A DNA stretch of 64,000 bases from Acidisarcina polymorpha. GTDB lineage: Bacteria; Acidobacteriota; Terriglobia; Terriglobales; Acidobacteriaceae. Below are positions 53,434 through 62,709 of this stretch, piece after piece. A model generated the notes under the pieces. The model was not told the origin of the DNA. It did not search any database and saw only the letters and a program-made list of their open reading frames with translations. Each line of letters begins with the position of its first letter. The stretch's first letter is position 1. Position numbers and translations under genes: made by a program. The stretch is from the NCBI RefSeq assembly GCF_003330725.1, contig NZ_CP030840.1, positions 3,534,001 to 3,598,000 of the forward strand. The letters are read 5' to 3'.

Positions 53434-55035
53434 ATGAACAAGAAAGTAGAAATACCTGCCGTCGCATTAGGCGCGACGACCATCTTTCTCACGTGGATTT
53501 TGGGTCCTCTGCTTTCGGGAGGGCATGACGCGATTTATCGTTGGAATGGTTCCGCTTCGACGCTCTTCGTTCCTGCCGCGCTGGACTTCTCCTTGTTTTG
53601 GCTTGTGTTGACTTGTTTTCTTCTGATTGCGTGCAAGCGCGGTCGATTGCGTGTGGCTATATGGTCGGGAATTCTGCTGTTTACGCCGTGGATTGAGATC
53701 AAGAATTGGAGTAGCCTCTCGGGGAACACACCTTCCCCAGCCTTGACTCGCACATTACTTGGCGCGGCGATCTTGGGCCTCGCACTTTTGGTATTGCTTT
53801 GGCGTCCGTCGTTCGAGATCTGGTTTGAGCGCATTGTGCACTTTGCGTCTGTGCTCCTTGTTTTCGCAGCGGTGCTTGGGGTCTTCTTCCTGGTTGAACT
53901 CGGCTGGTTTGGCTGGCAAGCGCGCGCCTTGGATGTCCGGCGGACCATCGATGATTCAGAAATCCGTCATTCTCACTCCGTCGCTCAGAGCGGAGCTGCA
54001 AGGCTGCCGAAGGTAGTTTGGATCATCTTCGATGAGCTCTCTTATCGCCAAGTATATGAGCATCGTTTTCCAGGAGTGAAGCTACCGGCATTCGATCGAA
54101 TTGGCAAACAATCTTCAGTGTTTACCGATGTCATCCCTGCGGGCCTATCAACCGCCCAAGTTATTCCCACTCTTATGACGGGTGTACTTCTGGATAAGAT
54201 TCGTTCGTCGCCCGACGGCCAATTATCGGTGCATCATCAAGCCTCAGGGGAGTGGAAGCGTTTCAACGAGCATGACACTGTTTTTCAAGATGCGATATAC
54301 GACGGCTATGGCACTGCTGTAGCGGGCTGGTACAACCCTTACTGCCGCATTTTGCCGGAGGTTTTAGACCAATGCTTCTGGACCTATAACCGGGCGGCGC
54401 CCAATGGAATTCTACCGAATCGGACCGCATTCGCAAATTTGTTAGGCCCGTTGCATTATGCAACTGAAGCGGGCAGGACGAAGGAAGAGCTGACCGCCGG
54501 GTATGACATCTCGGACTACCGAGAGATTCTTAATGCGGCGGATCGGATGCTCGGCGATCCTTCGATGAGCCTCGTACTCATACACTTGCCTGTTCCGCAC
54601 CCTCCGGGAAAGTACAATCGACATACGAACCAATTCACAACGACAAACTCAACCTACATCGATAATTTAGCGCTTGCCGACGAATGCCTCGACCACATTC
54701 AGTCCGAGCTTGAGCAATCCGGCCATTGGGATTCGTCTAGTGTACTCATTATGGGAGATCATTCCTGGCGTACGATTCTTGAGCATTCGTTGACAAAGGA
54801 GGAGCTGGAGGCCAGCGATGGTGGGCACTTTGATACGCGCCCGTTCTATTTAGTTAAATTGCCCTACCAAGTGACCGGAATCACGATTGATACACCTTTC
54901 GCCACCGTGAATACGCGCAGGCTTCTGGATCGCCTTCTCACACACAGCCTGTCATCTCCTGAGGACCTGCATAACTGGACGCAACATCTCCAGCCAGCCA
55001 AGATCGGGGAATACCAAGGGACAGTTCTTCCATAA
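53434..55035 (+). CDS. Membrane sulfatase/phosphoglycerol-transferase-fold protein
   Basis: From ATG 53434, 533 residues. Four or five N-terminal helices (FLTWILGPLLSGG, LFWLVLTCFLLIACK, LLGAAILGLALLVLLW, VLLVFAAVLGVFFLVELGWF) lead to a periplasmic alkaline-phosphatase-superfamily domain. WIIFDELSYRQVYE holds the first metal-binding Asp/Glu, STAQVIPTLMTG the likely nucleophile Ser/Thr, LIHLPVPHPPGKYN the His, and VLIMGDHSWR plus GGHFDTRPFYLVK the second metal site. The fold includes lipoteichoic-acid synthase and phosphoethanolamine transferases. Head-group or glycan modification of the envelope is inferred. Confidence 0.85.
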   Translation: MNKKVEIPAVALGATTIFLTWILGPLLSGGHDAIYRWNGSASTLFVPAALDFSLFWLVLTCFLLIACKRGRLRVAIWSGILLFTPWIEIKNWSSLSGNTPSPALTRTLLGAAILGLALLVLLWRPSFEIWFERIVHFASVLLVFAAVLGVFFLVELGWFGWQARALDVRRTIDDSEIRHSHSVAQSGAARLPKVVWIIFDELSYRQVYEHRFPGVKLPAFDRIGKQSSVFTDVIPAGLSTAQVIPTLMTGVLLDKIRSSPDGQLSVHHQASGEWKRFNEHDTVFQDAIYDGYGTAVAGWYNPYCRILPEVLDQCFWTYNRAAPNGILPNRTAFANLLGPLHYATEAGRTKEELTAGYDISDYREILNAADRMLGDPSMSLVLIHLPVPHPPGKYNRHTNQFTTTNSTYIDNLALADECLDHIQSELEQSGHWDSSSVLIMGDHSWRTILEHSLTKEELEASDGGHFDTRPFYLVKLPYQVTGITIDTPFATVNTRRLLDRLLTHSLSSPEDLHNWTQHLQPAKIGEYQGTVLP

Positions 55036-55671
55036 CGCGAAGTAAGACGGGTGATTGGCTATTTCGTCTGCTAAATGATTAGGTGTTCATCTGCGGAGTG
55101 CTCTTCAGAGTCTTTGGTAAACAGCGGATAGAATTCGGGCAAAGCCCGTTCACCTAGGTCGGAGTTACGTACCTACCAAACGTGAAGCTAGCCATAACTC
55201 AGACATTGTCTTATTCCCTTTGTCTGTGAAGACCCTTGTAGCTGATTGTCGCGGACACGCTGGCTATTTAGGTGGATTTAGCTCACTTACCCGAGACTAA
55301 GAACACCATTCAGTTGGCTTTCACGGGACGTATTTCGTTGACGATAGGCCGTCCAATCTCTTCAGGGAACGCGTTCAACACGAGCAAACATCTAGCTAAG
55401 CCTCATGTTTGCTGGTAAAATTCAAAGAGATATAAGTTTGTATGCGTATGAGTGACCAGCCGGATTTCCCACGGAGAAGAAAGTACCTAAACGGTCACTT
55501 GCTACACATGTTCCTCGGCTGGATGGAGGAGCGAGCCGCCGAACGGGTGAGGAGTCGCCGTGCCAATTGCCCCTGGTGACAATATCTGGAATGACCGCGC
55601 TCACGGAGGTGGTTGTTTCGGCCAAGTCCATGCGCGCTTTCCAGCCGCAAAGCCCGTTTGAGTCGCAGATC
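55036..55671. other. Intergenic region, no gene recognised
   Basis: A 636-bp stretch without recognisable genes on either strand. A short plus-strand piece near 55560-55670 leads into the IS110 relic and may be its decayed upstream part. Confidence 0.4.
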
Positions 55672-56080
55672 ACGCTTTGAAGATGCTAGGCAACTCATGG
55701 GTTACAGCGGCATTGTGCCCAGTGAGGACTCCAGCGGCGAGCGAACGCAACGCGGGGGTATCACCAAGACGGGCAACGCACACTTGAGACGCATCGCAGT
55801 CGAAGCGGCCTGGAGCGACAGGCTCCGACCATGCGTCGGACCGGCGTTGCTCCAGCGGCAATAGGGAGTTGCGGAAGAGATCAAGGAGACAGCCTGGAAG
55901 GCACAACACCGGCGGCACAAGCGCTACTGCAAGCTGGCAGCGACCCGAAAGGATCAGAGAAGTCTCTATGCGACAGGCTTAGCCGGACTCGCGACACTAG
56001 TCAGAGGCAGCTCCCGACGGATCAAGATTATGCGGTTTCGACGCGCAAATATCAGACTGATCAATCGTCGCTCAAACACG
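55672..56080 (+). pseudogene. IS110-family transposase, C-terminal remnant
   Basis: The frame reads FEDARQLMGYSGIVPSEDSS, GERTQRGGITKTGNAHLRRI, AVEAAW, then a TAG at 55861-55863, and goes on GVAEEIKETAWKAQHRRHKR, YCKLAA. (R/F)QLM.Y.GLVPSE.SSG...R.GGITK.GN...R..L.EAAW is the C-terminal Ser domain of IS110 transposases. The DEDD N-terminus is absent and the stop interrupts the tail. Confidence 0.85.
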
Positions 56081-56220
56081 CTTCGACTGCTGCTTGCCCT
56101 GTCCTCGAGAAACAGCAAAAGCAACCGCAACGACAAAAAACAACCCACCGATTCGCAGGGATGGACAGGGTCACTCCATATTGGTGATTTGTCACGCATT
56201 GAGAAAGGCTGATCGCGCGA

Positions 56221-56264
56221 AAGATCAAATGTCCGAGAAACCGGTGGTTCGGACATTTGATCTT
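56221..56264. terminator. 16-bp perfect inverted repeat downstream of the lectin gene
   Basis: AAGATCAAATGTCCGA (56221-56236) is the exact reverse complement of TCGGACATTTGATCTT (56249-56264), with a 12-base loop. It lies 69 bp beyond the stop of the leftward lectin gene, so it may end that transcript or rightward read-through. The T-tract is short on both sides; a mobile-element end is an alternative. Confidence 0.5.
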
Positions 56265-56332
56265 TTAAGACCCGGCTACTTGCGAATAGCTTTTGGTGTA
56301 TGCTCGCAGCTGCCATCGCAAGGTACTGTGGA

Positions 56333-57925
56333 TTAGGCATAGACAGCGTAGATGCGATCCTGGAAGAGCTCATTCGTGCCGGTAAAGAGGAACTTGAAAT
56401 CCGTCCACCCGCCGAAGCCAACGGTAGTCGGAGCCGAGACGTTGCCGGGGAGTCCATTATCGGTGTAGGAAAGCAGTTGACCCTGGTCGTTTACTGCGTA
56501 GATACGGTCTTGTCCAAGTTGGTTCTTGCCGGCGAAGAGGAACTTGAACTGCAACCATCCGTCAAAGCCAACGATGACTGGTGCCGAGACATTCCCGGTA
56601 TTTCCGTTATCGGTGTAGCAAAGCAGTTGACCTTGGTCGTTCACCGCGTAAATGCGGCCTTGCCCGGTTGCGTTTCTGCCGCCGAAGAGAAACTTGAACT
56701 GCAACCATCCGCCAAAGCCAACAATCGCTGGAGATGACACATTGCCGATAGATGCGGCGTCCCCATAGGAGAGCAGTTGGCCCTGATCATTTACCGCGTA
56801 GATGCGGCCTTGCCCGTCTGTGTTCCAGCCTCCAAAGAGGAACTTGAACTGCAACCATCCGCCAAAGCCAACGACGACTGGAGACGACACATTGCCGATG
56901 GTTCCGGCATCTGCGTAGGCGAGCAGTTGACCCTGCCCGTCCACCGCGTAGATGCGGCTCTGGCCGTAGATGTTTTGACCGCCGAAGAGGAGCATGAAGG
57001 CCGACCATCCCGCAAAGCCGACGCCTACCGGGTTGGCTACAGCGCCGGGAAGATTGGGATCTCCATAGGAGAGCAACTGGGGGACGTAGACGCTCTGACT
57101 CACGGTTGCGCCTGAGGCGGGCGTGATCTCCCGATAGATGGTGTTGGAGGATTCCCCGGTAGGAGTCTGACGGACGCTGGAGCACTGTGTGCTCGCGGCC
57201 TGAACTGCAAGTGCACCCTGGGATATGGAGTAGGTCAGAGTTCCAGCGCCGGACGAAAAGGTGCACGGCAAGCCGGGCGCAGAGACGAGGTCGGCCTGAA
57301 AGCCGTAGATCGGAAAGAGGGCGTAATCTGCCGGTTCAGACTGGCCGGCGTAGTTCTTCCACGGCTGGGTGCTGGCTGATTGAACCTTACCGCCTGGATC
57401 GGTGATGCTGAAGGTCGCCCCGGTCACGTTTCCGTTGCTGTCGGTCGGGAGTTTGATTGTGATCACTGAGCCCGCAACCACCGTATTCGAAGCCGTGGAG
57501 CCAACAACAGTGCCGGTTATGGAGGAGTTGGGAAAGACTGGGAGCCATGGACTCGTATTCGCAGGGTTCGGCGTGTACCTTGGGGGCCACCGTATTTCGG
57601 GAGGGTTGTTATTCGGCCCCGCTGTTCGATAGGACTGTGCGCTGGCCCAGTATTGAATTTCAAAGGTGACCTGGTTGTTGGCCACGATGATGAGATATTG
57701 AAACCAGTTAAGCTGGCCAACGATTTTTCCCGGGAAGGTTGTGTCCTGGGTTGAATTCGGGGTTATCGCTGTAGGCTGCGGATAGGAATTCAACTGCAGT
57801 GAGAATCCCTTGTTGTTCACCTCGATCAAATCCTCGGTGACCTGCAGGGTTACCGTCAGATTCTCGAGATTTTTGCAACCGTTCACCAGAATACTGTTGT
57901 TGCTGCCGCCGCCCGCGAAGCCCAT
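56333..57925 (-). CDS. Tachylectin-2-like five-bladed beta-propeller protein
   Basis: From ATG 57925 after AGAGGGAAAC, 530 residues without signal peptide. The N-terminal half is beta-rich (NGCKNLENLTVTLQV, VVAGSVITIKLPTDSNG). From about residue 290 five repeats of about 50 residues follow: GFGGWLQFKFLFGG, GQGRIYAVNDQGQLLSY and GNVSSP. There are five GF-GW motifs and five QLL-Y motifs, with a half-repeat at each end as in a Velcro-closed propeller. Tachylectin-2 has five blades with similar Trp-rich repeats and binds GlcNAc/GalNAc. Lectin activity is inferred. How the protein would leave the cell is unclear. Confidence 0.8.
   Translation of the reverse strand: MGFAGGGSNNSILVNGCKNLENLTVTLQVTEDLIEVNNKGFSLQLNSYPQPTAITPNSTQDTTFPGKIVGQLNWFQYLIIVANNQVTFEIQYWASAQSYRTAGPNNNPPEIRWPPRYTPNPANTSPWLPVFPNSSITGTVVGSTASNTVVAGSVITIKLPTDSNGNVTGATFSITDPGGKVQSASTQPWKNYAGQSEPADYALFPIYGFQADLVSAPGLPCTFSSGAGTLTYSISQGALAVQAASTQCSSVRQTPTGESSNTIYREITPASGATVSQSVYVPQLLSYGDPNLPGAVANPVGVGFAGWSAFMLLFGGQNIYGQSRIYAVDGQGQLLAYADAGTIGNVSSPVVVGFGGWLQFKFLFGGWNTDGQGRIYAVNDQGQLLSYGDAASIGNVSSPAIVGFGGWLQFKFLFGGRNATGQGRIYAVNDQGQLLCYTDNGNTGNVSAPVIVGFDGWLQFKFLFAGKNQLGQDRIYAVNDQGQLLSYTDNGLPGNVSAPTTVGFGGWTDFKFLFTGTNELFQDRIYAVYA
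56340..57060. repeat. Tandem 150-bp coding repeats of the propeller
   Basis: Nearly identical blocks about 150 bp long encode the blades. The plus-strand phrase AACTTGAACTGCAACCATCC recurs in several copies. Near identity at DNA level suggests recent expansion or gene conversion of blades. Confidence 0.8.
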
Positions 57926-58314
57926 ATTTGTTTCCCTCTGAGGAGGTAGTGACACTTGGGTGCGAAGCGTTTCGCCACGACTTTATGAAAGTTCACGGGC
58001 TTGGCTACCCGAACCAAGTGTTAATTTATGGTGGTACTCCTTCTTCTTGAAATCCTCTATTACATCGGTGAAGACCTAATGCAAAACTGATTTGTATTCA
58101 CCTGGAAGGGTAGTCGGCCCTTAGCTTGACTGACGAACAGTCAATATGTAATCGCCAACACGCGTGTCGAGGGAGGCCGGCGTGGAAACGTGCATAGGCC
58201 TGTTCTCGTGACTTGAGTAAATCCTGGGCGGATTGCTTCCGACAAGCCGACTCGAGTGCGGTGGCGATAACGCAGCAATTGAGGAACCGAAACACGGATG
58301 AATACTTCATCCCA

Positions 58315-58500
58315 TTAGCAGAGATTCTGCCTTTGCGACCGAGCAAGGCGCCTATATGCGGACGGCGATATTTGTCGGCGGTGCCGGAACACTTTGGCGA
58401 GGTGGGCCTGATCTGCGAAGCCGCAGCGCAATGCAACGTCTGCCAGAGCGATGTCCGTTCCGACAAATGCCACTGTTGCGGCGAAGGACAGTAAAATCGT
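58315..58500 (-). pseudogene. AraC-family regulator, C-terminal helix-turn-helix remnant
   Basis: The strand reads DIALADVALRCGFADQAHLA and KVFRHRRQISPSAYRRLARS before a stop. (I)ALA-VAL-CGFADQ-HL-(K/R)VFR---G-SP-AYRR is the second AraC helix-turn-helix. The first one and the sensor domain are missing. Confidence 0.7.
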
Positions 58501-58645
58501 CTTCCATAAGCCATTCGTCGACCAAACCAAAGGCGGTCAACGCGAGTCCGTTCAGGGACGCTTCGCTTTGCTGAGGAACAATACCGTCAGTACGACCACA
58601 ACCGCGAGCTCGTGATCGACCCTATCCTCGCTTACTTAACCTAAC

Positions 58646-59110
58646 TTGGGGGATCCGCGAACTCTGGCAATATTCGGTGATGAGATCACCGCGGTAGCGG
58701 TAGATGCAGCGGGAAACGTCTACGTTACCGGTAAAGACTTTCTCCACCGATTTCCCTCCCACTCCCGGCGTCATCGAGACGAGTCCTTCGCTTCCAGGAG
58801 CGTTTCTTACCGAACTCGACCCCACTCTTTCGACGGTGGTTTATTCGATGTACTTCGGGGGTTACCAAACCCGCCCGTCGGGAATAGCGCTCGACAACTC
58901 TGGCGCTGCTTATCTCACCGGTTTGCCGGTTTTTCCTGCCGACCTCATCCGGCGCCTACGATACCAATTTGAGTCCTTCACGACCTCCAGCTTGACCCCG
59001 CTAGGCCATGACATCACCTCTGTCTACACCGGCAATGCCACTCACGCTGCAAAGTGTTCACCCGTTACTTGTCCAGCAGATCACCCCTTAACACCGTCCT
59101 ACGAACCTCG
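58646..59110 (+). pseudogene. SBBP-repeat/Ig-like secreted protein fragment, frameshifted
   Basis: One frame gives ITAVAVDAAGNVYVTGK; after a shift near 58735 another gives TFSTDFPPTPGVIETSPSLP, FLTELDPTLSTVVYSMYFGG and PSGIALDNSGAAYLTG. (A)VD--GN-YVTG, TDFP-TPG and F---L(D/N)P--S-(L/V)-YS-Y-GG are beta-propeller (SBBP) signatures. A following SLTPLGHDITSVYTGNATHA looks like a bacterial Ig-like repeat. Both ends are missing. Confidence 0.65.
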
Positions 59111-59253
59111 ATCCAGGGCAGAAAGTAAGGAGAAAACAGGCAGCCGGCGATCTGACCATTTTGTTTACATAATCGTCCCTTTACTCCGCCTCAGTAGAAC
59201 CTTGATCGATTGTACGGGGTAGCTGAGATGTCGTGTGTCGTGCGCAGCACTGC

Positions 59254-60852
59254 TCATTTCCCCAGAATGCCGAAGACCGCAACACCGGTCGGAGTGCCTA
59301 CGTAGACTCTGCCGTTGGCGATGGTGGGCGTGGCGAAATGGGCTGCTGCCCCAAACAGATCACGGCTGCCAGCCTGCCCGCTGTCGTAATACTTATCGGA
59401 AAGGTCTTCAGCATTAAACGCGTATAGGATAAACGGAGTGGTATGCGAGATTGCCCATACAATTCCATTCGCATTACCGTTTGACGATATCGAGGGGGTC
59501 GATCCTGGGTATACGAAAGTGGCAGCGCTACGGCTTGCAGGCGTATCCACCAGCGTGGCATTCGAGATGCTAAACGCCTTCAGCGTGTCGTTGACTCCAC
59601 CGTAATATATCTTGTTATCAAAGTAGGCTGGTGCAGAAAACGCCCCATTTGGTAGAGCATTGCTCAGAACCTGATAGATGAACCCCCCGTTCGGATGATA
59701 CTTACCAAGATTTATCCGGTTGAACAGGTAGATGTTGTGGTCTTTACCAGCACCAACGCCGAGAAAGTGTAGGTTTCCAGCGTTATCGGTCAGAGAAGGC
59801 AACAGAAGAACGCCACCGGAGCCAAGATCAATATCAGCATCTGATTGTTGAACTGTGTTGTCGGTGGCGTAATAATCAAACACCCTGATGCCAGAACCGT
59901 CCTGGCTTAGAGCGATAAGAGAATTGCCAAAGTCCTGATGGATAGGCATCCCCCCGGCGTCGAGGGTGGTGTCGAAGGTGCCATTGGCATCAAGAAAATA
60001 CATATACAGTCCATTTGCCGCAAGACCCGCACCGCTCATCCAAACCGATCCCTCGTTGCCGTTTGGTGTGACGTCAAGGACGGCTGATTGTTGCAGAGTG
60101 GTTGCGTTGTAGCCGAGGATCCACCCGGTATAGGGTCGCCTGTCGCAATGTGACGTCCATGAGGTGTAAATAGCACCGTTCCATTCGAGCAATGCTGCTC
60201 GCTCGGCATACTGGCCCGGATCGAAAGTCACTTGTCCCGAGCTGCTATTATCCCCTGTCCCTATATACCGAGCTGTTATTTCGGTTGGCCCATTGAACAG
60301 TTGAGTTCCGGTGACCAGATCGAGAGCACTGATGCGCTGATGGTAATGGCCGGTCCCATCCTTTGACATACTGACGACGTAGATTGCACCATGCGGGCCC
60401 TTAGATGGATCTATCACCGGAGTCGAAGTAACGCCGATCTCAGGCGTAATCTGAGAGCAGCCGTGATCATCGCTGGGCGATTCACCCACCTTAAGAAGAG
60501 AGCTCTTCCACAAGGTCGCGCCGCTTTGCGCGTCAAATGCGTAGACAGTATCATGTTCAGTGGCCACATAAAGCACGTTGTGGATTTGATTTCCAATCGT
60601 TAGCCCCGGAACATGAAGAGGCTCGGCGTCGACTATACCGTCTGTAGCAAAAAAGCCCAGCTTGCCAAACGTGGAGTAATGCACGGTGGAGAAGCTTAGC
60701 AACTGCTCATTGTTATTGAGTCCATTGCGATCATTGTTGACATGCCAGGTATAGATTTGGGCATCTTCGGCATTGAGATACGAGCTATGGCTGGACGTAA
60801 AGGTGAGAAGTGATACTGTGATTGCGAGATAAAAAGGGCCTTTGATCGTCAT
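59254..60852 (-). CDS. Secreted PQQ-type beta-propeller protein
   Basis: From ATG 60852, seven bases after AGGGAGAC, 532 residues. A signal peptide (IKGPFYLAITVSLLTFTSSH) precedes IYTWHVNNDRNGLNNNEQLL and a propeller with repeated blades such as VLYVATEHDTVYAFDAQSGA, LWKSS, IYVVSMSKDG, ISALDLVTGTQLF, KIYYGGVNDTLKAFSISNAT and GRVYVGTPTGVAVFGIL. The blades resemble the PQQ/pyrrolo-quinoline repeat type without the full cofactor site. It is probably a structural or binding protein outside the cell. Enzyme activity is not indicated. Confidence 0.85.
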   Translation of the reverse strand: MTIKGPFYLAITVSLLTFTSSHSSYLNAEDAQIYTWHVNNDRNGLNNNEQLLSFSTVHYSTFGKLGFFATDGIVDAEPLHVPGLTIGNQIHNVLYVATEHDTVYAFDAQSGATLWKSSLLKVGESPSDDHGCSQITPEIGVTSTPVIDPSKGPHGAIYVVSMSKDGTGHYHQRISALDLVTGTQLFNGPTEITARYIGTGDNSSSGQVTFDPGQYAERAALLEWNGAIYTSWTSHCDRRPYTGWILGYNATTLQQSAVLDVTPNGNEGSVWMSGAGLAANGLYMYFLDANGTFDTTLDAGGMPIHQDFGNSLIALSQDGSGIRVFDYYATDNTVQQSDADIDLGSGGVLLLPSLTDNAGNLHFLGVGAGKDHNIYLFNRINLGKYHPNGGFIYQVLSNALPNGAFSAPAYFDNKIYYGGVNDTLKAFSISNATLVDTPASRSAATFVYPGSTPSISSNGNANGIVWAISHTTPFILYAFNAEDLSDKYYDSGQAGSRDLFGAAAHFATPTIANGRVYVGTPTGVAVFGILGK

Positions 60853-61286
60853 GATGTCTCCCTGTGATGCCCATCCTGAAGTGGCTGGTGAATTGCGCTT
60901 CATTCGCTCAATCGCCAAGCGACTTAGGTGGTATCGCCACAGCGGATCCATCTGTTGTGCATCAAGCTTCGTCTTGTGACGCCGGGAATACCGGATTGGT
61001 TGGATAGTGCCGGTTTCCTGGTTATTTTAACCTCATCATCAAAAGGTTTAGCGTGCCGATAACGTGTACGTCGATGAATGCCTGCGGCCCATTATCGGAC
61101 GACGTCCGGCTGCTCCGATCGTGCAGCAGGTGGCCCCTGGCGGGCAGCACTTGCCCAGGCAGCAGGTCTGCGTTTCCGGGCAGCATATCGTTTCGAAGGC
61201 TCCCCTGACATACGATTTGAGACGGTGGCGGTTGCGCTCGCAATCTCCCGGGTCAGCCCTTTAGGGTTCTAGGGCTAATACTTCCA
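60853..61286. other. Intergenic region, no gene recognised
   Basis: 434 bp without convincing coding. The left part holds the promoter of the propeller gene. Confidence 0.4.
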
Positions 61287-61541
61287 TTACTGTATTTTCT
61301 TCTTCGTTGTTTTCGGTTCAACCTCGTTCCGCACCGCGATCGGTACGCGCAGATCTTGCGCCTTCACGTCGACACTTGGACGGTCCGTCGGTCCCTCGGT
61401 CTCTACTCCAAGAAATTCAAATGGTTCGCCGCAATCGGCACACCGGATCTTAACATTAGCCATGCGCGGGCCGCCATCAATCCCGCGATGAACGCTCACC
61501 TTGGCCGTGGCCCGGTAGTGTTTGCAGTTCTGCTGAGTCAT
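61287..61541 (-). CDS. 84-residue zinc-ribbon-like protein
   Basis: From ATG 61541 the product starts MTQQNCKHYRATAKVSVHRG and has MANVKIRCADCGEPFEFLGV in its middle, with a basic Lys-rich C-terminus (PKTTKKKIQ). CADC with the earlier Cys/His could bind zinc. Short proteins with CADCG-PF-FLG are known from soil bacteria as uncharacterised. Longer upstream frames to 61976 lack protein-like features. Confidence 0.65.
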   Translation of the reverse strand: MTQQNCKHYRATAKVSVHRGIDGGPRMANVKIRCADCGEPFEFLGVETEGPTDRPSVDVKAQDLRVPIAVRNEVEPKTTKKKIQ

Positions 61542-61773
61542 CTTAGGGTGTCGGTCTCCTTCGGTAAGTGATCGACCTAGAGTCGTGTACGCCGGTAAGG
61601 GTCTCATCTCAGACGCGCATATAACACCCCGAAAGCCCCAACGGCTCATCCACAGTGCCCCAATTGAAGTACGAAGCTGCTCCAAAAGGTCATTTCTAAC
61701 GTCGGCGGAAAGAGCCGCAAAGGTGTCTTCGCAAGCTCTTAGATGCATACCTTTGGACGGAGGAGACCGTGTC

Positions 61774-61866
61774 ATGTCTGACCGCCGAAAGCAGGACAAG
61801 GAAAAACTTCTTTGTGATCCTTTCCACGATGATTGGGACCACAGAGATTGCCCAGACATTGCCTGA
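61774..61866 (+). CDS. 30-residue charged peptide, tentative
   Basis: ATG 61774 follows GGAGGAGACC by about 8 bases and opens MSDRRKQDKEKLLCDPFHDD, WDHRDCPDIA before a stop. Highly charged with two cysteines. Good ribosome-binding site, but too short to judge by family. Confidence 0.35.
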   Translation: MSDRRKQDKEKLLCDPFHDDWDHRDCPDIA

Positions 61867-62025
61867 CCCTGCCGTGCAGGAACGCATCCTTTCCAGCACG
61901 TGTGAGTTCTTGCTTTCGAGCTTCTAGGCCCCTCAAAAATGGTCTTAGGACAGTCGGAGTAGTCAGTCCACGCCATAAGCTTTCATCGCCGAACCGAAAA
62001 ACATTCAAGTAGTAAGGGAGAAACT

Positions 62026-62085
62026 ATGTCTCATCACCTCGATTCGCCCATTGCTCGCCAGGACCTCCTCCTCCTTTTTGGCTGA
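62026..62085 (+). pseudogene. DUF4331 N-terminal remnant
   Basis: AAGGGAGAAACT precedes an ATG that reads MSHHLDSPIARQD and then stops within seven codons. MSHHLDSP-ARQD is the conserved start of DUF4331 proteins, normally followed by several hundred residues. The rest is lost. Confidence 0.65.
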
Positions 62086-62240
62086 CGATCGCAATGATTG
62101 AGAGCTTTCATGCCTCCCGTATAGCAGCGGCACGAAAGGACGCACGCGGGATTTCGTTACTTCGGGCTTGCCCGCTTTCTCGAACGTCAGGGGCAACGTC
62201 CACGGCAAATTGCTATTCCAAGTGGCTGGAGACGACTCAG

Positions 62241-62699
62241 ATGGCCGATGAGCCCGATCTGGCAAAGAGCATCGAGGAAACGCTGCGCGCCGTCATCGAG
62301 ACACTCATCGATTGCGAGGAAGGTTTCCGCCTAATCGGCCAGGATCTCAAAGATGAAAGTCTCAAGACCTCATTTCTCGCTGAAGCCCAGACACGTGCCG
62401 CTTTTCGCCGAACGCTGGAGGAAACGCTTCATCAAATCGGCGTGGCGGATGCGACTGAGACCGGGACTGTAGTTGGAGCAATCCACAGAAGCTGGGGCGA
62501 CATTAAGGCAAAGCTCGGAAGCACGGATCGCGACCTGCTGGAGACTGCCTGTCAAGGTGAGGAGTCGGCGCTGCAGATCTATAAACTTGCTCTCGACAAA
62601 AAGCTTCTTCTGCCGATCCGTCAGGTTCTCGTAAACCAGCAAGCGCACGTCCAGGAAACTTTGGAGTATCTCCAGGTGGCTGCAGAAGGTCTCGTTTAG
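62241..62699 (+). CDS. PA2169/DUF2383-family four-helix-bundle protein
   Basis: From ATG 62241, with GGAG ten bases upstream, 152 residues, nearly all helical: EETLRAVIETLIDCEEGFRL, SFLAEAQTRAAFRRTLEETL, WGDIKAKLGSTDRDLLETAC and LLPIRQVLVNQQAHVQETLE. The repeated L--L-----D---G(F/Y) and Q------V--L arrangement is that of the ferritin-like PA2169 (DUF2383) family, often stress related. No metal ligands of a true ferritin are evident. A longer frame starts at 62094 but is not protein-like there. Confidence 0.8.
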   Translation: MADEPDLAKSIEETLRAVIETLIDCEEGFRLIGQDLKDESLKTSFLAEAQTRAAFRRTLEETLHQIGVADATETGTVVGAIHRSWGDIKAKLGSTDRDLLETACQGEESALQIYKLALDKKLLLPIRQVLVNQQAHVQETLEYLQVAAEGLV

Positions 62700-62709
62700 A
62701 GGCCGGGTG

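Noticed and set aside
56340-57060. Regular repeats considered as a CRISPR array
   Set aside because: Repeats are about 150 bp, coding and contiguous, with no spacers; they are propeller blades.
61542-61976. Upstream extension of the 84-residue zinc-ribbon gene
   Set aside because: The extra part is Arg/Trp/Ser-rich without structure-like pattern and overlaps a better short plus-strand frame.
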